From positions 1 through 64,000 of the IMG/VR virus record IMGVR_UViG_3300047548_001372: a stretch of DNA of 64,000 nucleotides. One strand, given 5' to 3'. This DNA is from a virus. Position numbers and translations under genes: made by a program. The notes beneath the pieces are model-generated. The model searched no databases, was not told where the DNA came from, and was given only the letters and a program-made list of their open reading frames with translations. Shown here one piece after another: positions 14,047 through 20,407 of the stretch (position 1 is the stretch's first letter; every line of letters begins with the position of its first letter).

Positions 14047-14258
14047 TAGTCAATGCTTTCTACTACGTCACGCAGCGATTTTACATGACGCAAATTGATT
14101 TTGGTATCATCATCGGAAAGAATAACGTTTGTGTATTTTGGCTGTTTGATAATAGGCTTTTCTGCCTTTGGCATATTGCGCTGTGCCTTGTCTTTTAGTT
14201 TTCGCGCACGTCGTTTTGCTAGTTCCGACTTTACTTCGCTTGTGGACTTATCGTACAT
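14046..14258 (-). CDS. Small basic protein (70 aa)
   Basis: Not recognised. The N-terminal 36 residues are strongly basic (KRRARKLKDKAQR), the C-terminal part acidic. Could bind nucleic acid. First gene from the promoter at 14304-14332; its end overlaps the next start by one base. Confidence 0.72.
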   Translation of the reverse strand: MYDKSTSEVKSELAKRRARKLKDKAQRNMPKAEKPIIKQPKYTNVILSDDDTKINLRHVKSLRDVVESID

Positions 14259-14303
14259 GATGTGATTCCTTGTCTAATTGATTACGCTGCTGATTACTTT
14301 GCT

Positions 14304-14356
14304 AGTATACCACACGTTGTTTAATCTGTCAAGAGCTTTTTGTTAGAGAAACGTTA
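14304..14356 (-). promoter_or_regulatory. Promoter module without GC arms for 14258-13636
   Basis: TATACT (14304-14309), TTGACA (14327-14332), 17-bp spacer, TAACA box at the usual distance. No GC-rich inverted repeat. Confidence 0.82.
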
Positions 14357-14800
14357 ACGCGGCATCCATCGTACTTCTTTACCATGTGCAACTACAAGAG
14401 AGCCAAGAGCGCGTACAAATGACTCATGCTCTACATGCGTGAACATAATACGAACAATTGTTGTTCTATTTTTAGAATCTGCTATTACAATCTCCCAGAT
14501 AGGATTTCCTATATCAGCCCTACGAAAAATCGTAACATCAGATGTATAAACATTCCTATTTGTATATCTAAATTCAAAACGATTATCTACATAGTTAGCA
14601 TATTCCATAGTAGCTAAATTATGTTCATGTGTATATCCTTCTCGAATGACGCTTAGCTCAAATGTGTCTTTATCAACTTCAATTTGTACTTGCGAAGAAG
14701 TTAAATCATAGTAGTCTACTGTTGTACCGGCATGCAGCATTGAACTATATGCAAACGTAGAATACTTTACTGGTTTACCAGTAAACACTTTTGTTTCCAT
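14354..14800 (-). CDS. Unknown protein (148 aa)
   Basis: Not recognised. ATG 14800 is chosen, as earlier in-frame starts read the promoter. Beta-rich throughout (VQIEVDKDTFELSVI, YVDNRFEFRYTNRNVY, WEIVIADSKNRTTIVRIMF) with a C-terminal helix. Promoter 14838-14866. Confidence 0.74.
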   Translation of the reverse strand: METKVFTGKPVKYSTFAYSSMLHAGTTVDYYDLTSSQVQIEVDKDTFELSVIREGYTHEHNLATMEYANYVDNRFEFRYTNRNVYTSDVTIFRRADIGNPIWEIVIADSKNRTTIVRIMFTHVEHESFVRALGSLVVAHGKEVRWMPR

Positions 14801-14837
14801 TGTTGTTATTCTTTCTGTATGTTTTTGATATGCTGTG

Positions 14838-14904
14838 ATTATACCAATTGCCGCGCAAAATATCAAGATGTTTGTGTTAGAAAATCGTTAACATCTTGCG
14901 CGGC
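14838..14904 (-). promoter_or_regulatory. Promoter-hairpin module for the gene at 14354-14800
   Basis: TATAAT (14838-14843), TTGATA (14861-14866), 17-bp spacer, TAACA box. Arms GCCGCGCAAAATAT (14850-14863) / ACATCTTGCGCGGC (14891-14904): 14 bp including two non-Watson-Crick pairs, both U-G in the minus RNA. Confidence 0.85.
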
Positions 14905-14914
14905 TAATGTATAA

Positions 14915-15154
14915 CTAATTTAACTTTGACACATTACGCAATTCTGCATTAAGATCTAAATACACATCAGCTTTAGTTACCGCATCATCACGTAACATAC
15001 GCAATTCTGGAGTAGCACGATTCAGCACAGAGTCATACCGCGCATCCTGTGCTTTTCGCCCATACACTGCTACCAATTGATGCGCATATCGCTTATCGGC
15101 TTCCATGGCTTCCACAAACGCTTTTACCACACGATTATACAAATCAGTGCTCAT
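14915..15154 (-). CDS. Unknown small helical protein (79 aa)
   Basis: Not recognised. Start at ATG 15154 with TAGGAG six bases upstream; the TAG is the stop of the preceding gene. Helical, charged sequence with R-x-x-P-E-L-R-M-L-R-D-D near the middle. Third gene of an operon from 15714. Confidence 0.72.
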   Translation of the reverse strand: MSTDLYNRVVKAFVEAMEADKRYAHQLVAVYGRKAQDARYDSVLNRATPELRMLRDDAVTKADVYLDLNAELRNVSKLN

Positions 15155-15162
15155 AACTACTC

Positions 15163-15369
15163 CTAGTCTACAATCCCTACTGGTACCAATTCCGATCGCT
15201 TTACCCATCCATAATAGTATTTAATTCCAGGATAGGTTTCTATCAATACATCATCTGAGGTAATTCCATACTCATGTTCTTTTGGCTCTTCACGTACAAT
15301 TACGACAGGATACTGTACTCCATATTTTGTATACAGGTATAGCTGTTGTGGTTTTTGTGGTGGGTGCAT
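15163..15369 (-). CDS. Unknown small protein (68 aa)
   Basis: Not recognised. Basic Pro-rich start (MHPPQKPQ), then a small beta-rich domain with Y-Y-G-W-V. Three bases separate it from the 15373 gene; its stop forms part of the next ribosome-binding site. Confidence 0.72.
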   Translation of the reverse strand: MHPPQKPQQLYLYTKYGVQYPVVIVREEPKEHEYGITSDDVLIETYPGIKYYYGWVKRSELVPVGIVD

Positions 15370-15372
15370 TAT

Positions 15373-15669
15373 CTATACTTTCTTTTCAAAAGCTCGTGGG
15401 CTTGCCAAGTATTTGATCAGTGTTTCCACATCATCCTCTCGCATCCACCAGTAATATCCGTTGGAGCGCTGATCAGGATGTGACGCTGTGAATAGACTCT
15501 GTCTGGGCATCTCTAAGCCACCCCAAAGTTGAACTAAATACCAGTTAAATTGATTATTAAAATCTGTATTTTTTGATGGGTCTGCTTCCTTCACGTGGTA
15601 AAGCGTTACCCCATGATGTTCCAGAAAATCTAAATCACTCTGTGAAAAACTACTTTTGAAGCGCTTCAT
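15373..15669 (-). CDS. Unknown protein (98 aa)
   Basis: Not recognised. Aromatic-rich centre (FNWYLVQLWGG; YYWWMREDDVETL) and a basic C-terminus. Good AAAGGCAAAATAGT site before ATG 15669. First gene of the operon from the promoter at 15714-15742. Confidence 0.74.
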   Translation of the reverse strand: MKRFKSSFSQSDLDFLEHHGVTLYHVKEADPSKNTDFNNQFNWYLVQLWGGLEMPRQSLFTASHPDQRSNGYYWWMREDDVETLIKYLASPRAFEKKV

Positions 15670-15713
15670 ACTATTTTGCCTTTCTGTTTCGTCTCATTGC
15701 TTCACACATATGC

Positions 15714-15770
15714 AGTATAGCACAGGCTATGCTGCTAGTCAACTAGGTTTTGTTAGAGCATTGTTAACGT
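15714..15770 (-). promoter_or_regulatory. Promoter module without GC arms for 15669-14915
   Basis: TATACT (15714-15719), TTGACT (15737-15742), 17-bp spacer, TAACA box at usual distance. Confidence 0.8.
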
Positions 15771-15968
15771 TTTTGTTCTTGTGTATAGGTTTTTGTATAT
15801 ACATAGAACGCGCACGCATGCATGCGCGATCTTATTGCATACGTGCGTGTGCATGCGCCTATGTATTATGCACTCACGGAATATAGCAGATAACTCATAA
15901 CACTAGTACATTATCCCTGATAGCTGCTGTAATGTACTAGTGTTATGAATTATTCTACCTACTACAGC
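15771..15968. other. Non-coding gap with alternating Pu/Py tract and an 18-bp inverted repeat
   Basis: About 200 bases without a supported gene between ThyX and the small-gene array. It holds a run of alternating purine/pyrimidine words (CGCGCACGCATGCATGCGCG near 15809-15828, then GTGCGTGTGCATGCGC), followed by a perfect 18-bp inverted repeat with a 16-base loop (15896-15913 / 15930-15947). There is no T-run after the stem on either strand. Confidence 0.75.
15896..15947. repeat. Perfect 18-bp inverted repeat downstream of ThyX
   Basis: CATAACACTAGTACATTA (15896-15913) pairs completely with 15930-15947. It follows the end of the ThyX gene by 22 bases, so it may stabilise or stop the replication-operon message although it lacks a U-tract. 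Confidence 0.85.
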
Positions 15969-16661
15969 CTATAGACGCTGCCGGTGTTGCCAAGTCTTAG
16001 GCCATAGCTGCTCCATGATTCCACCTATAATGTGCGCATACTTTTTAATTTCTTGCTGAGCTTCTTCATGATCTCGAAGATTGACAAAATGTGCTACCGC
16101 TTGAAAACTTGCTGTCCAATAAAAATTAGTGTACATTGCCATTCCAAGCATCGCTCTTGCTTGCTCTGGTGCAATACCATCTTCCACCATATCATTGTAC
16201 AGATCAATCTGCATCTTCATTAGATGTTCATACTGATCTAACCAGAAGGATGAATTAGGATGCGCTGTGTCAATACTTCCCTGCTTTTTGTTTTCTGCTG
16301 CAACTCGGAAGTAAGAAGGCTTCCAGTATCCATCATACTCAATGTACCTACCACTCTGCTCACTCCATGGAGCATCTTTGTACTGTTCATGACTCCATTC
16401 ACAGCCTACAAGGTGTTTTTGCCATTGCCGCGCAACAAACAGTGGAGCTTTTACCTGAAAGGTAATCATTGCGTGTCGGAATGGTGTGGTGTGTGCTGGT
16501 TCTGCTTCTGCTAGGAACTTGATAAGACGCTCATCTTTACTGTCTAGTGTTTCTTTCTGTTTATTAAAACTTGCCCGCGCAGCGTTTACCGCAGTAAGAT
16601 CGCTTCCCATATAGTCAATAACACGAACAAACCCTACTTCATCATCTAGAAAATACTGCAT
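15969..16661 (-). CDS. thyX: FAD-dependent thymidylate synthase ThyX
   Basis: 230 residues. Makes dTMP from dUMP with FAD, NADPH and methylene-tetrahydrofolate. Visible family features: H-T-T-P-F-R-H (57-63), ITFQVKAPLFVARQW (66-80), K-H (82-83) where the ThyX motif RHR normally begins, and S-E-Q-S-G-R-Y (100-106) closing the signature; the spacing between the two halves is longer than the simple RHRx7S pattern, as in some other ThyX proteins. ATG 16661 follows AAAAGGAGAAAG. Last gene of the replication operon; works with the deaminase (5681), ribonucleotide reductase (56774) and MazG-like protein (54523) in dTTP supply. Confidence 0.93.
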   Translation of the reverse strand: MQYFLDDEVGFVRVIDYMGSDLTAVNAARASFNKQKETLDSKDERLIKFLAEAEPAHTTPFRHAMITFQVKAPLFVARQWQKHLVGCEWSHEQYKDAPWSEQSGRYIEYDGYWKPSYFRVAAENKKQGSIDTAHPNSSFWLDQYEHLMKMQIDLYNDMVEDGIAPEQARAMLGMAMYTNFYWTASFQAVAHFVNLRDHEEAQQEIKKYAHIIGGIMEQLWPKTWQHRQRL

Positions 16662-16704
16662 AAACTTTCTCCTTTTTTTATTTTCAAAAATTCTGAAAAT
16701 AGAA

Positions 16705-17205
16705 CTACACGATATTTCCCTGTGCGTCAAGTTTTATCTCACCCCACACAACCCTGCCTTCCTGAATTGCACGCTGTACTGCACGTTGATGCTTTGATAG
16801 TTTTGATTCACCAGTCTTAATTTCCAGAAATACAATCTCTTTTACTTCAGAAGCAACTCCATCTTTTACATCAGTGTATCCATCAATAACAATATAGTCT
16901 GCAAAATCACCAAGGAAGCGATAGTCATACGGATTATACTTTCCTGTAAGTGTAGGAATGAATTGTTGTAGTACTTGCCCTCGAATAGCATTACGTGCTG
17001 CATCATTACTCTTCTTTGCCTTCTGTGCATATGCAGCCTCATACTCCTTCCGAATACTCTCTTTGCTAGCAGAAAGCTGATCCTCGTAGCGCTTCTTATA
17101 GGTTTCCTCCAGGTATTGCTTTGTGCGGCGAATAAAATACACATAACCTACAATACATACGATAACAATACACCCTGTAATGATAATCTCTACTAGCATA
17201 TCCAT
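16705..17205 (-). CDS. Membrane-anchored Holliday-junction-resolvase-like endonuclease
   Basis: 166 residues. Residues 6-26 form a transmembrane helix, followed by a charged coiled stretch (28-80) and a PD-(D/E)xK nuclease core: F-L-G-D100-F-A-D103-Y-I-V and F-L-E128-I-K130-T-G, then the conserved L-S-K-H-Q-R. This matches the family described as predicted endonuclease related to Holliday junction resolvase (Endonuc_Holl). AAAGGAGT precedes ATG 17205. It lies among recombination genes; a role in branched-DNA processing or host DNA cleavage is inference. Confidence 0.8.
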   Translation of the reverse strand: MDMLVEIIITGCIVIVCIVGYVYFIRRTKQYLEETYKKRYEDQLSASKESIRKEYEAAYAQKAKKSNDAARNAIRGQVLQQFIPTLTGKYNPYDYRFLGDFADYIVIDGYTDVKDGVASEVKEIVFLEIKTGESKLSKHQRAVQRAIQEGRVVWGEIKLDAQGNIV

Positions 17206-17223
17206 AATGAGTACTCCTTTTGT

Positions 17224-17562
17224 TTAGTGGTTTTGTGCGTGGTGTTTTAAATACCGCGCAAACTCTTCCAGCTTCGACCAAGCATACCGCTGCTTTGCAC
17301 GCATCATCAACTGATTATCAGATATACGTAGCATTGTAGCAATATCTTCAATGCTAATGGTAAGCATTGCACTAATATGCTCAACAGTTCTATTAGTAGC
17401 AGCAGCCAACTCATCCACAGTAAATCCATACGCATAGAGTAAGAGTAGTCGTTTACGAAACGGTGGGATTTGTGTGAGGGCAACATCAATATCACACCGT
17501 GTTTCTACATCTACTTTATTATCTACATAATCAATAAGCAACTCCTTCATATATGCTGACAT
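17224..17562 (-). CDS. Sigma-region-4-like helix-turn-helix protein
   Basis: 112 residues from ATG 17562 (AAAGGT upstream). Central segment I-P-P-F-R-K-R-L-L-L-L-Y-A-Y-G-F-T-V-D-E-L resembles sigma factor region 4 (P-x-x-x-R-x-x-L-x-L-x-x-x-x-G-x-x-x-x-E-I-A), followed by a second L-R-I-S-D-N-Q-L helix pair. A DNA-binding transcription protein is plausible; region 2 is absent, so it is not a complete sigma factor. It is a candidate regulator of the phage promoters here, without direct evidence. Could also be a terminase-small-like HTH protein. Confidence 0.5.
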   Translation of the reverse strand: MSAYMKELLIDYVDNKVDVETRCDIDVALTQIPPFRKRLLLLYAYGFTVDELAAATNRTVEHISAMLTISIEDIATMLRISDNQLMMRAKQRYAWSKLEEFARYLKHHAQNH

Positions 17563-17572
17563 AGTTGTACCT

Positions 17573-18364
17573 TTAATAACATGTTGAGAAGAACATACAC
17601 TGCTTACACTCCTGATCAAGCAGCCTGCGTGCGGGGGGAATAGTAAATACTCTGCTCACCAAATCTTGTACATCACCAGTAAACCGATCAAGTAGTACAT
17701 CATAGTTTGAGAGATCTACAGGAAAAAACTCACCAGTCTTTAAATGATGCCAAACGACACGGTATGGAGCACTACCATAGATCTGCTCGTATGCCCATCG
17801 ATACACAAGAAATTGTGGATCTTGCTTGAGATCTTTTTCTGAAGGAGCTTTACTGTTACTCTTGTGATCTACAATGGTACCATCTTTGGTAATCATATCA
17901 ATAATTCCTTCCATCCAGCAGGTTGGTGATTCTGCATTTGGAAATGGAAGAGCGAAGCGATACTCCATAACATCTGGAACGAGGGTGTGATAGGATAGTT
18001 TGCGTAGGATTTCTTTTCCGTCTTTTAGTGCTGCCCCCGCATACTCCTCGCCTACTACGGGTGCTTCTTCCTGCCATGTGCTGAGTGTGGTAAGAAGTGT
18101 TTCCTGATACATTGCGAGCGCTTTGTTCAACGCTTTTACTTCATCTGCATCTTTGTTGTACATTGTGTAATAGGCTTCAATTGAAGCATGTAGTGCAGTA
18201 CCTTTAAGTGCGTAGATATTCTTCTGTTCTTCTGGACGTTGATCTTTTGGTAGGATGTAGCGTAGGTAATACTTCCGCGCACACGTTCGATACATCTTCA
18301 CCCGGGAGACAGAAAGTGTAGGAAGATCGTGAACATTAGGAACAATTGCTGGTTGTTTATACAT
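17573..18364 (-). CDS. RecB/Cas4-like PD-(D/E)xK exonuclease with Fe-S cysteines
   Basis: 263 residues from ATG 18364 (GAAAGGTT upstream). Order of motifs: L-S-V-S-R-V-K-M-Y-R-T-C28, G-T-A-L-H59, an E-G-I-I-D-M-I strand with D-H-K about residue 160, then Q-F-L-V-Y-R-W-A-Y, and a C-terminal C253-x-x-C256-x5-C262. The four Cys are placed as in the iron-sulphur-bound nucleases of the AddB/Cas4 group (PDDEXK_1). Probably a 5'-3' or end-processing exonuclease in phage recombination. Overlaps by 3-16 bases with the SLOG gene upstream, depending on start. Confidence 0.88.
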   Translation of the reverse strand: MYKQPAIVPNVHDLPTLSVSRVKMYRTCARKYYLRYILPKDQRPEEQKNIYALKGTALHASIEAYYTMYNKDADEVKALNKALAMYQETLLTTLSTWQEEAPVVGEEYAGAALKDGKEILRKLSYHTLVPDVMEYRFALPFPNAESPTCWMEGIIDMITKDGTIVDHKSNSKAPSEKDLKQDPQFLVYRWAYEQIYGSAPYRVVWHHLKTGEFFPVDLSNYDVLLDRFTGDVQDLVSRVFTIPPARRLLDQECKQCMFFSTCY

Positions 18365-18375
18365 TGTGTAACCTT

Positions 18376-18816
18376 TCAATATAGTCTTTCATCTAACTCA
18401 ACACCGTCTTCAGTATACCACACTCTTGGTAATCCTGCAAGTCTCGCAATGTCAAACATGTGCTTTACCCCAGTATCATATGGTAGGTAGTTATGAAATA
18501 CTATTACAAGATCTGGCCTACCTTCAGAAAGCATTTGCTTATTGCGATATATTCCAGCAACTTTACCAAACCTATCCCAGTTTGCTGGAAACTTCTTTAC
18601 TGGTATTTTAAAAACCACATCACATAGATGAATTACAATGGTATCTAATCCACGAGAACAACCACTTACTACAACAAAGTGATTGTAACGATCTTTACAC
18701 TCCTGGAGTACTTGTCGAACTAATCCTACATTCTTCCAATCAAGATCGCCGCAAAACAGAATAGTATATGGTGCTGAAGGATCTCTTGGTACTGGTGGTA
18801 ACGTAGTTGGTAACAT
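18376..18816 (-). CDS. SLOG/DUF2493-type nucleotide-binding protein
   Basis: 146 residues with I-L-F-C-G-D-x-D-W at the N-terminus, V-V-V-S-G-C-S-R-G-L-D-T, F-P-A-N-W-D-R-F-G-K-x-A-G-x-x-R-N-x-x-M-L and P-D-L-V-I-V-F-H. This is the DUF2493 (YAcAr) arrangement of the SLOG superfamily, Rossmann-like proteins thought to bind nucleotide derivatives. Ligand unknown. It lies in the recombination part of the operon. Confidence 0.82.
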   Translation of the reverse strand: MLPTTLPPVPRDPSAPYTILFCGDLDWKNVGLVRQVLQECKDRYNHFVVVSGCSRGLDTIVIHLCDVVFKIPVKKFPANWDRFGKVAGIYRNKQMLSEGRPDLVIVFHNYLPYDTGVKHMFDIARLAGLPRVWYTEDGVELDERLY

Positions 18817-18818
18817 AA

Positions 18819-19211
18819 TTACTTCATATCCGTTTTTGCTTTCAATGCGAATGTACTAGATGCGTACATATGACGAATATACTCCAGCTTTTTTACACGT
18901 ACATCGTATACTTCAATCTCTGCTTCAATAGCTGCTAGCTCTTCTTGAAGATCTTGGGTGTGGATAATGATTTGTTTCTTTACCTCAGCCCCACGCGGTT
19001 TATCAGCATCGATTGTTAACTTATCCTCTATCTCTGTAATTTGCCTACGTAATACTCTTGCTTGCTTTCGCAAGTTACCCAGTGTATCAAAAGCATTTAC
19101 TACTGTATAGTAATCTGGAGGATTTTCAAGCCAAGAATTAAGACGATCTTCAATCACTTGGTTAGGTGTTTTTTCCTGCTGTGCGCGGCCAGTTACAAGA
19201 TCTAATTTCAT
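18819..19211 (-). CDS. Coiled-coil protein next to RecA (130 aa)
   Basis: Not recognised. Residues about 45-110 form a long charged coiled coil (LRKQARVLRRQITEIEDKL; LQEELAAIEAEIEVYDVRV). Its start overlaps the stop of the 59-residue gene upstream, and AGGAGTGAAAA supplies its ribosome-binding site. Position beside RecA and nucleases suggests a recombination accessory protein; this is context only. Confidence 0.75.
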   Translation of the reverse strand: MKLDLVTGRAQQEKTPNQVIEDRLNSWLENPPDYYTVVNAFDTLGNLRKQARVLRRQITEIEDKLTIDADKPRGAEVKKQIIIHTQDLQEELAAIEAEIEVYDVRVKKLEYIRHMYASSTFALKAKTDMK

Positions 19212-19387
19212 TTTTCACTCCTACACTGTGTAAGAATATCAGTAAGCCCTACAAGAAGCGTACGCAGCTCATTGATCTCTACACGGATCTCTTTCTTATC
19301 AAATGTATCTACAATAAAAATCCACCACGTATTACCAACATACACACGGCTAAGCTGAAAACGATCATTGACAATAATTGGCTGCAT
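19208..19387 (-). CDS. Small protein (59 aa), unknown
   Basis: A short frame from ATG 19387 (GAAAGGATAG upstream) to TGA overlapping the next ATG. First half beta-like (VNDRFQLSRVYVGNTWWIFI), second half a helix (EIRVEINELRTLLVGLTDIL). It fits the gap between RecA and the coiled-coil gene and is translationally coupled, so it is very probably real. Confidence 0.75.
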   Translation of the reverse strand: MQPIIVNDRFQLSRVYVGNTWWIFIVDTFDKKEIRVEINELRTLLVGLTDILTQCRSEK

Positions 19388-19417
19388 AGCACTATCCTTT
19401 CTAACCAGCTCTAATTT

Positions 19418-20386
19418 TTAACTAATTCCTAGCTTTTCAATAACAAGTGTACGTAGACGATTTATGTCGAATGTTTGCATTGCTTTTTCCATACCGTGTG
19501 CTTTGGTTTCTTCAAATGTATACCTTGCCCCCGCACGTTCTACAATACCCAACTCTTCACCCATTGCAATAAGATGTTGTTTGTAGTTAATTCCTTCACC
19601 ATACTCTAATTGGAAATGTACCTGTCTACCTTCTGGGCCTAGCTTGGTTTTTTCTACAGTAGCAACAACTTCTGCTTTTGTATCTTCATTCTTCACTCGC
19701 ACCAGCTCAATAGTTACTCGTGATACGTACTGTACAATACGTGCACCGTATGCTTTCTTTTCCTTCCTACTCATCGTAGAAATATTTGCGCGGTATTGAT
19801 TAATAAGAATAACTAACGCATCAGCAGCAGATACGAGATGAATAAGCCTTCGTAGAATACGAGTAAGAGGATTAGCGCTAGAGCTCATCTTTTCTGGATC
19901 AGTAAGCGCTTTGTCTTCTTCGCTTTTCGGCTCAAACATTGGAATACTATCGACAATAACAAGCTGTAATCCTTCAGTAAGAAATGCTTCTACCAGTGCA
20001 AATGCTTCCTCACCATAGCGTGATTCAACTACCAGTAACTTGTCAAGATCAATACCAATCTTTTTTGCATATACTGGATCAAAGCTATGCTCAAAGTCAA
20101 GCCAAATAGCATTGACAAAACGTGTTGCTTTCTGGTATGGGATCTCTATTCCTTTAATATCGGTCTCTTGTGCGCGGGCTACAAAATCCGCAGCAAGAGT
20201 GCTCTTCCCATGCTTCGGCTCTCCAATCAACTGAATAATACTTCCACCAGGAATATATCCACCAATACCAAGAGCTGCGTTTAGTCCAGGTAAACCTGTA
20301 CGAAACTTGTGATGATCTACATGCTCATTACCAAAGCGAATGGTATCTTTTTGATCTGCTAATAGTTTTGAAATAAGTTGGCTCAT
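19418..20386 (-). CDS. recA: RecA/UvsX-like recombinase
   Basis: 322 residues. Walker A G-E-P-K-H-G-K-S-T (55-63), Walker B hydrophobic strand L-Q-L-V-I-V-D-S about 140-147, V-I-L-I-N-Q-Y-R-A-N (the RecA N-Q region before L2) and a C-terminal lid domain. Shorter than bacterial RecA (about 350) as in many phage recombinases. Forms the presynaptic filament with ssDNA for repair and recombination-dependent replication. Operon partners: DNA polymerase upstream, nucleases downstream. Confidence 0.9.
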   Translation of the reverse strand: MSQLISKLLADQKDTIRFGNEHVDHHKFRTGLPGLNAALGIGGYIPGGSIIQLIGEPKHGKSTLAADFVARAQETDIKGIEIPYQKATRFVNAIWLDFEHSFDPVYAKKIGIDLDKLLVVESRYGEEAFALVEAFLTEGLQLVIVDSIPMFEPKSEEDKALTDPEKMSSSANPLTRILRRLIHLVSAADALVILINQYRANISTMSRKEKKAYGARIVQYVSRVTIELVRVKNEDTKAEVVATVEKTKLGPEGRQVHFQLEYGEGINYKQHLIAMGEELGIVERAGARYTFEETKAHGMEKAMQTFDINRLRTLVIEKLGIS

Positions 20387-20407
20387 AGAGTATCCTTGTC
20401 TGTATCC

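Noticed and set aside
991-15770. Modules as integron attC sites (structured inverted repeats between cassettes with GTTA/TAAC words)
   Set aside because: The TAACA words are direct, not inverted, repeats inside the loop. No integron integrase was seen. Every module has a consensus promoter, and the wobble bias points to RNA.
991-15770. Modules as ordinary rho-independent terminators
   Set aside because: The stems have 25-30-base loops and no U-run. True terminators with U-runs exist elsewhere in the same genome (292, 6059, 26148, 44275).
15656-15886. Plus-strand frame over the alternating tract
   Set aside because: The Arg/Ala/Cys-rich product reflects the GCGCAC words. No start signals, and the reading direction is against all neighbours.
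16661-16730. Longer N-terminus for ThyX
   Set aside because: The extension lies inside the upstream endonuclease gene. AAAAGGAG sits just before ATG 16661, which matches usual ThyX length.
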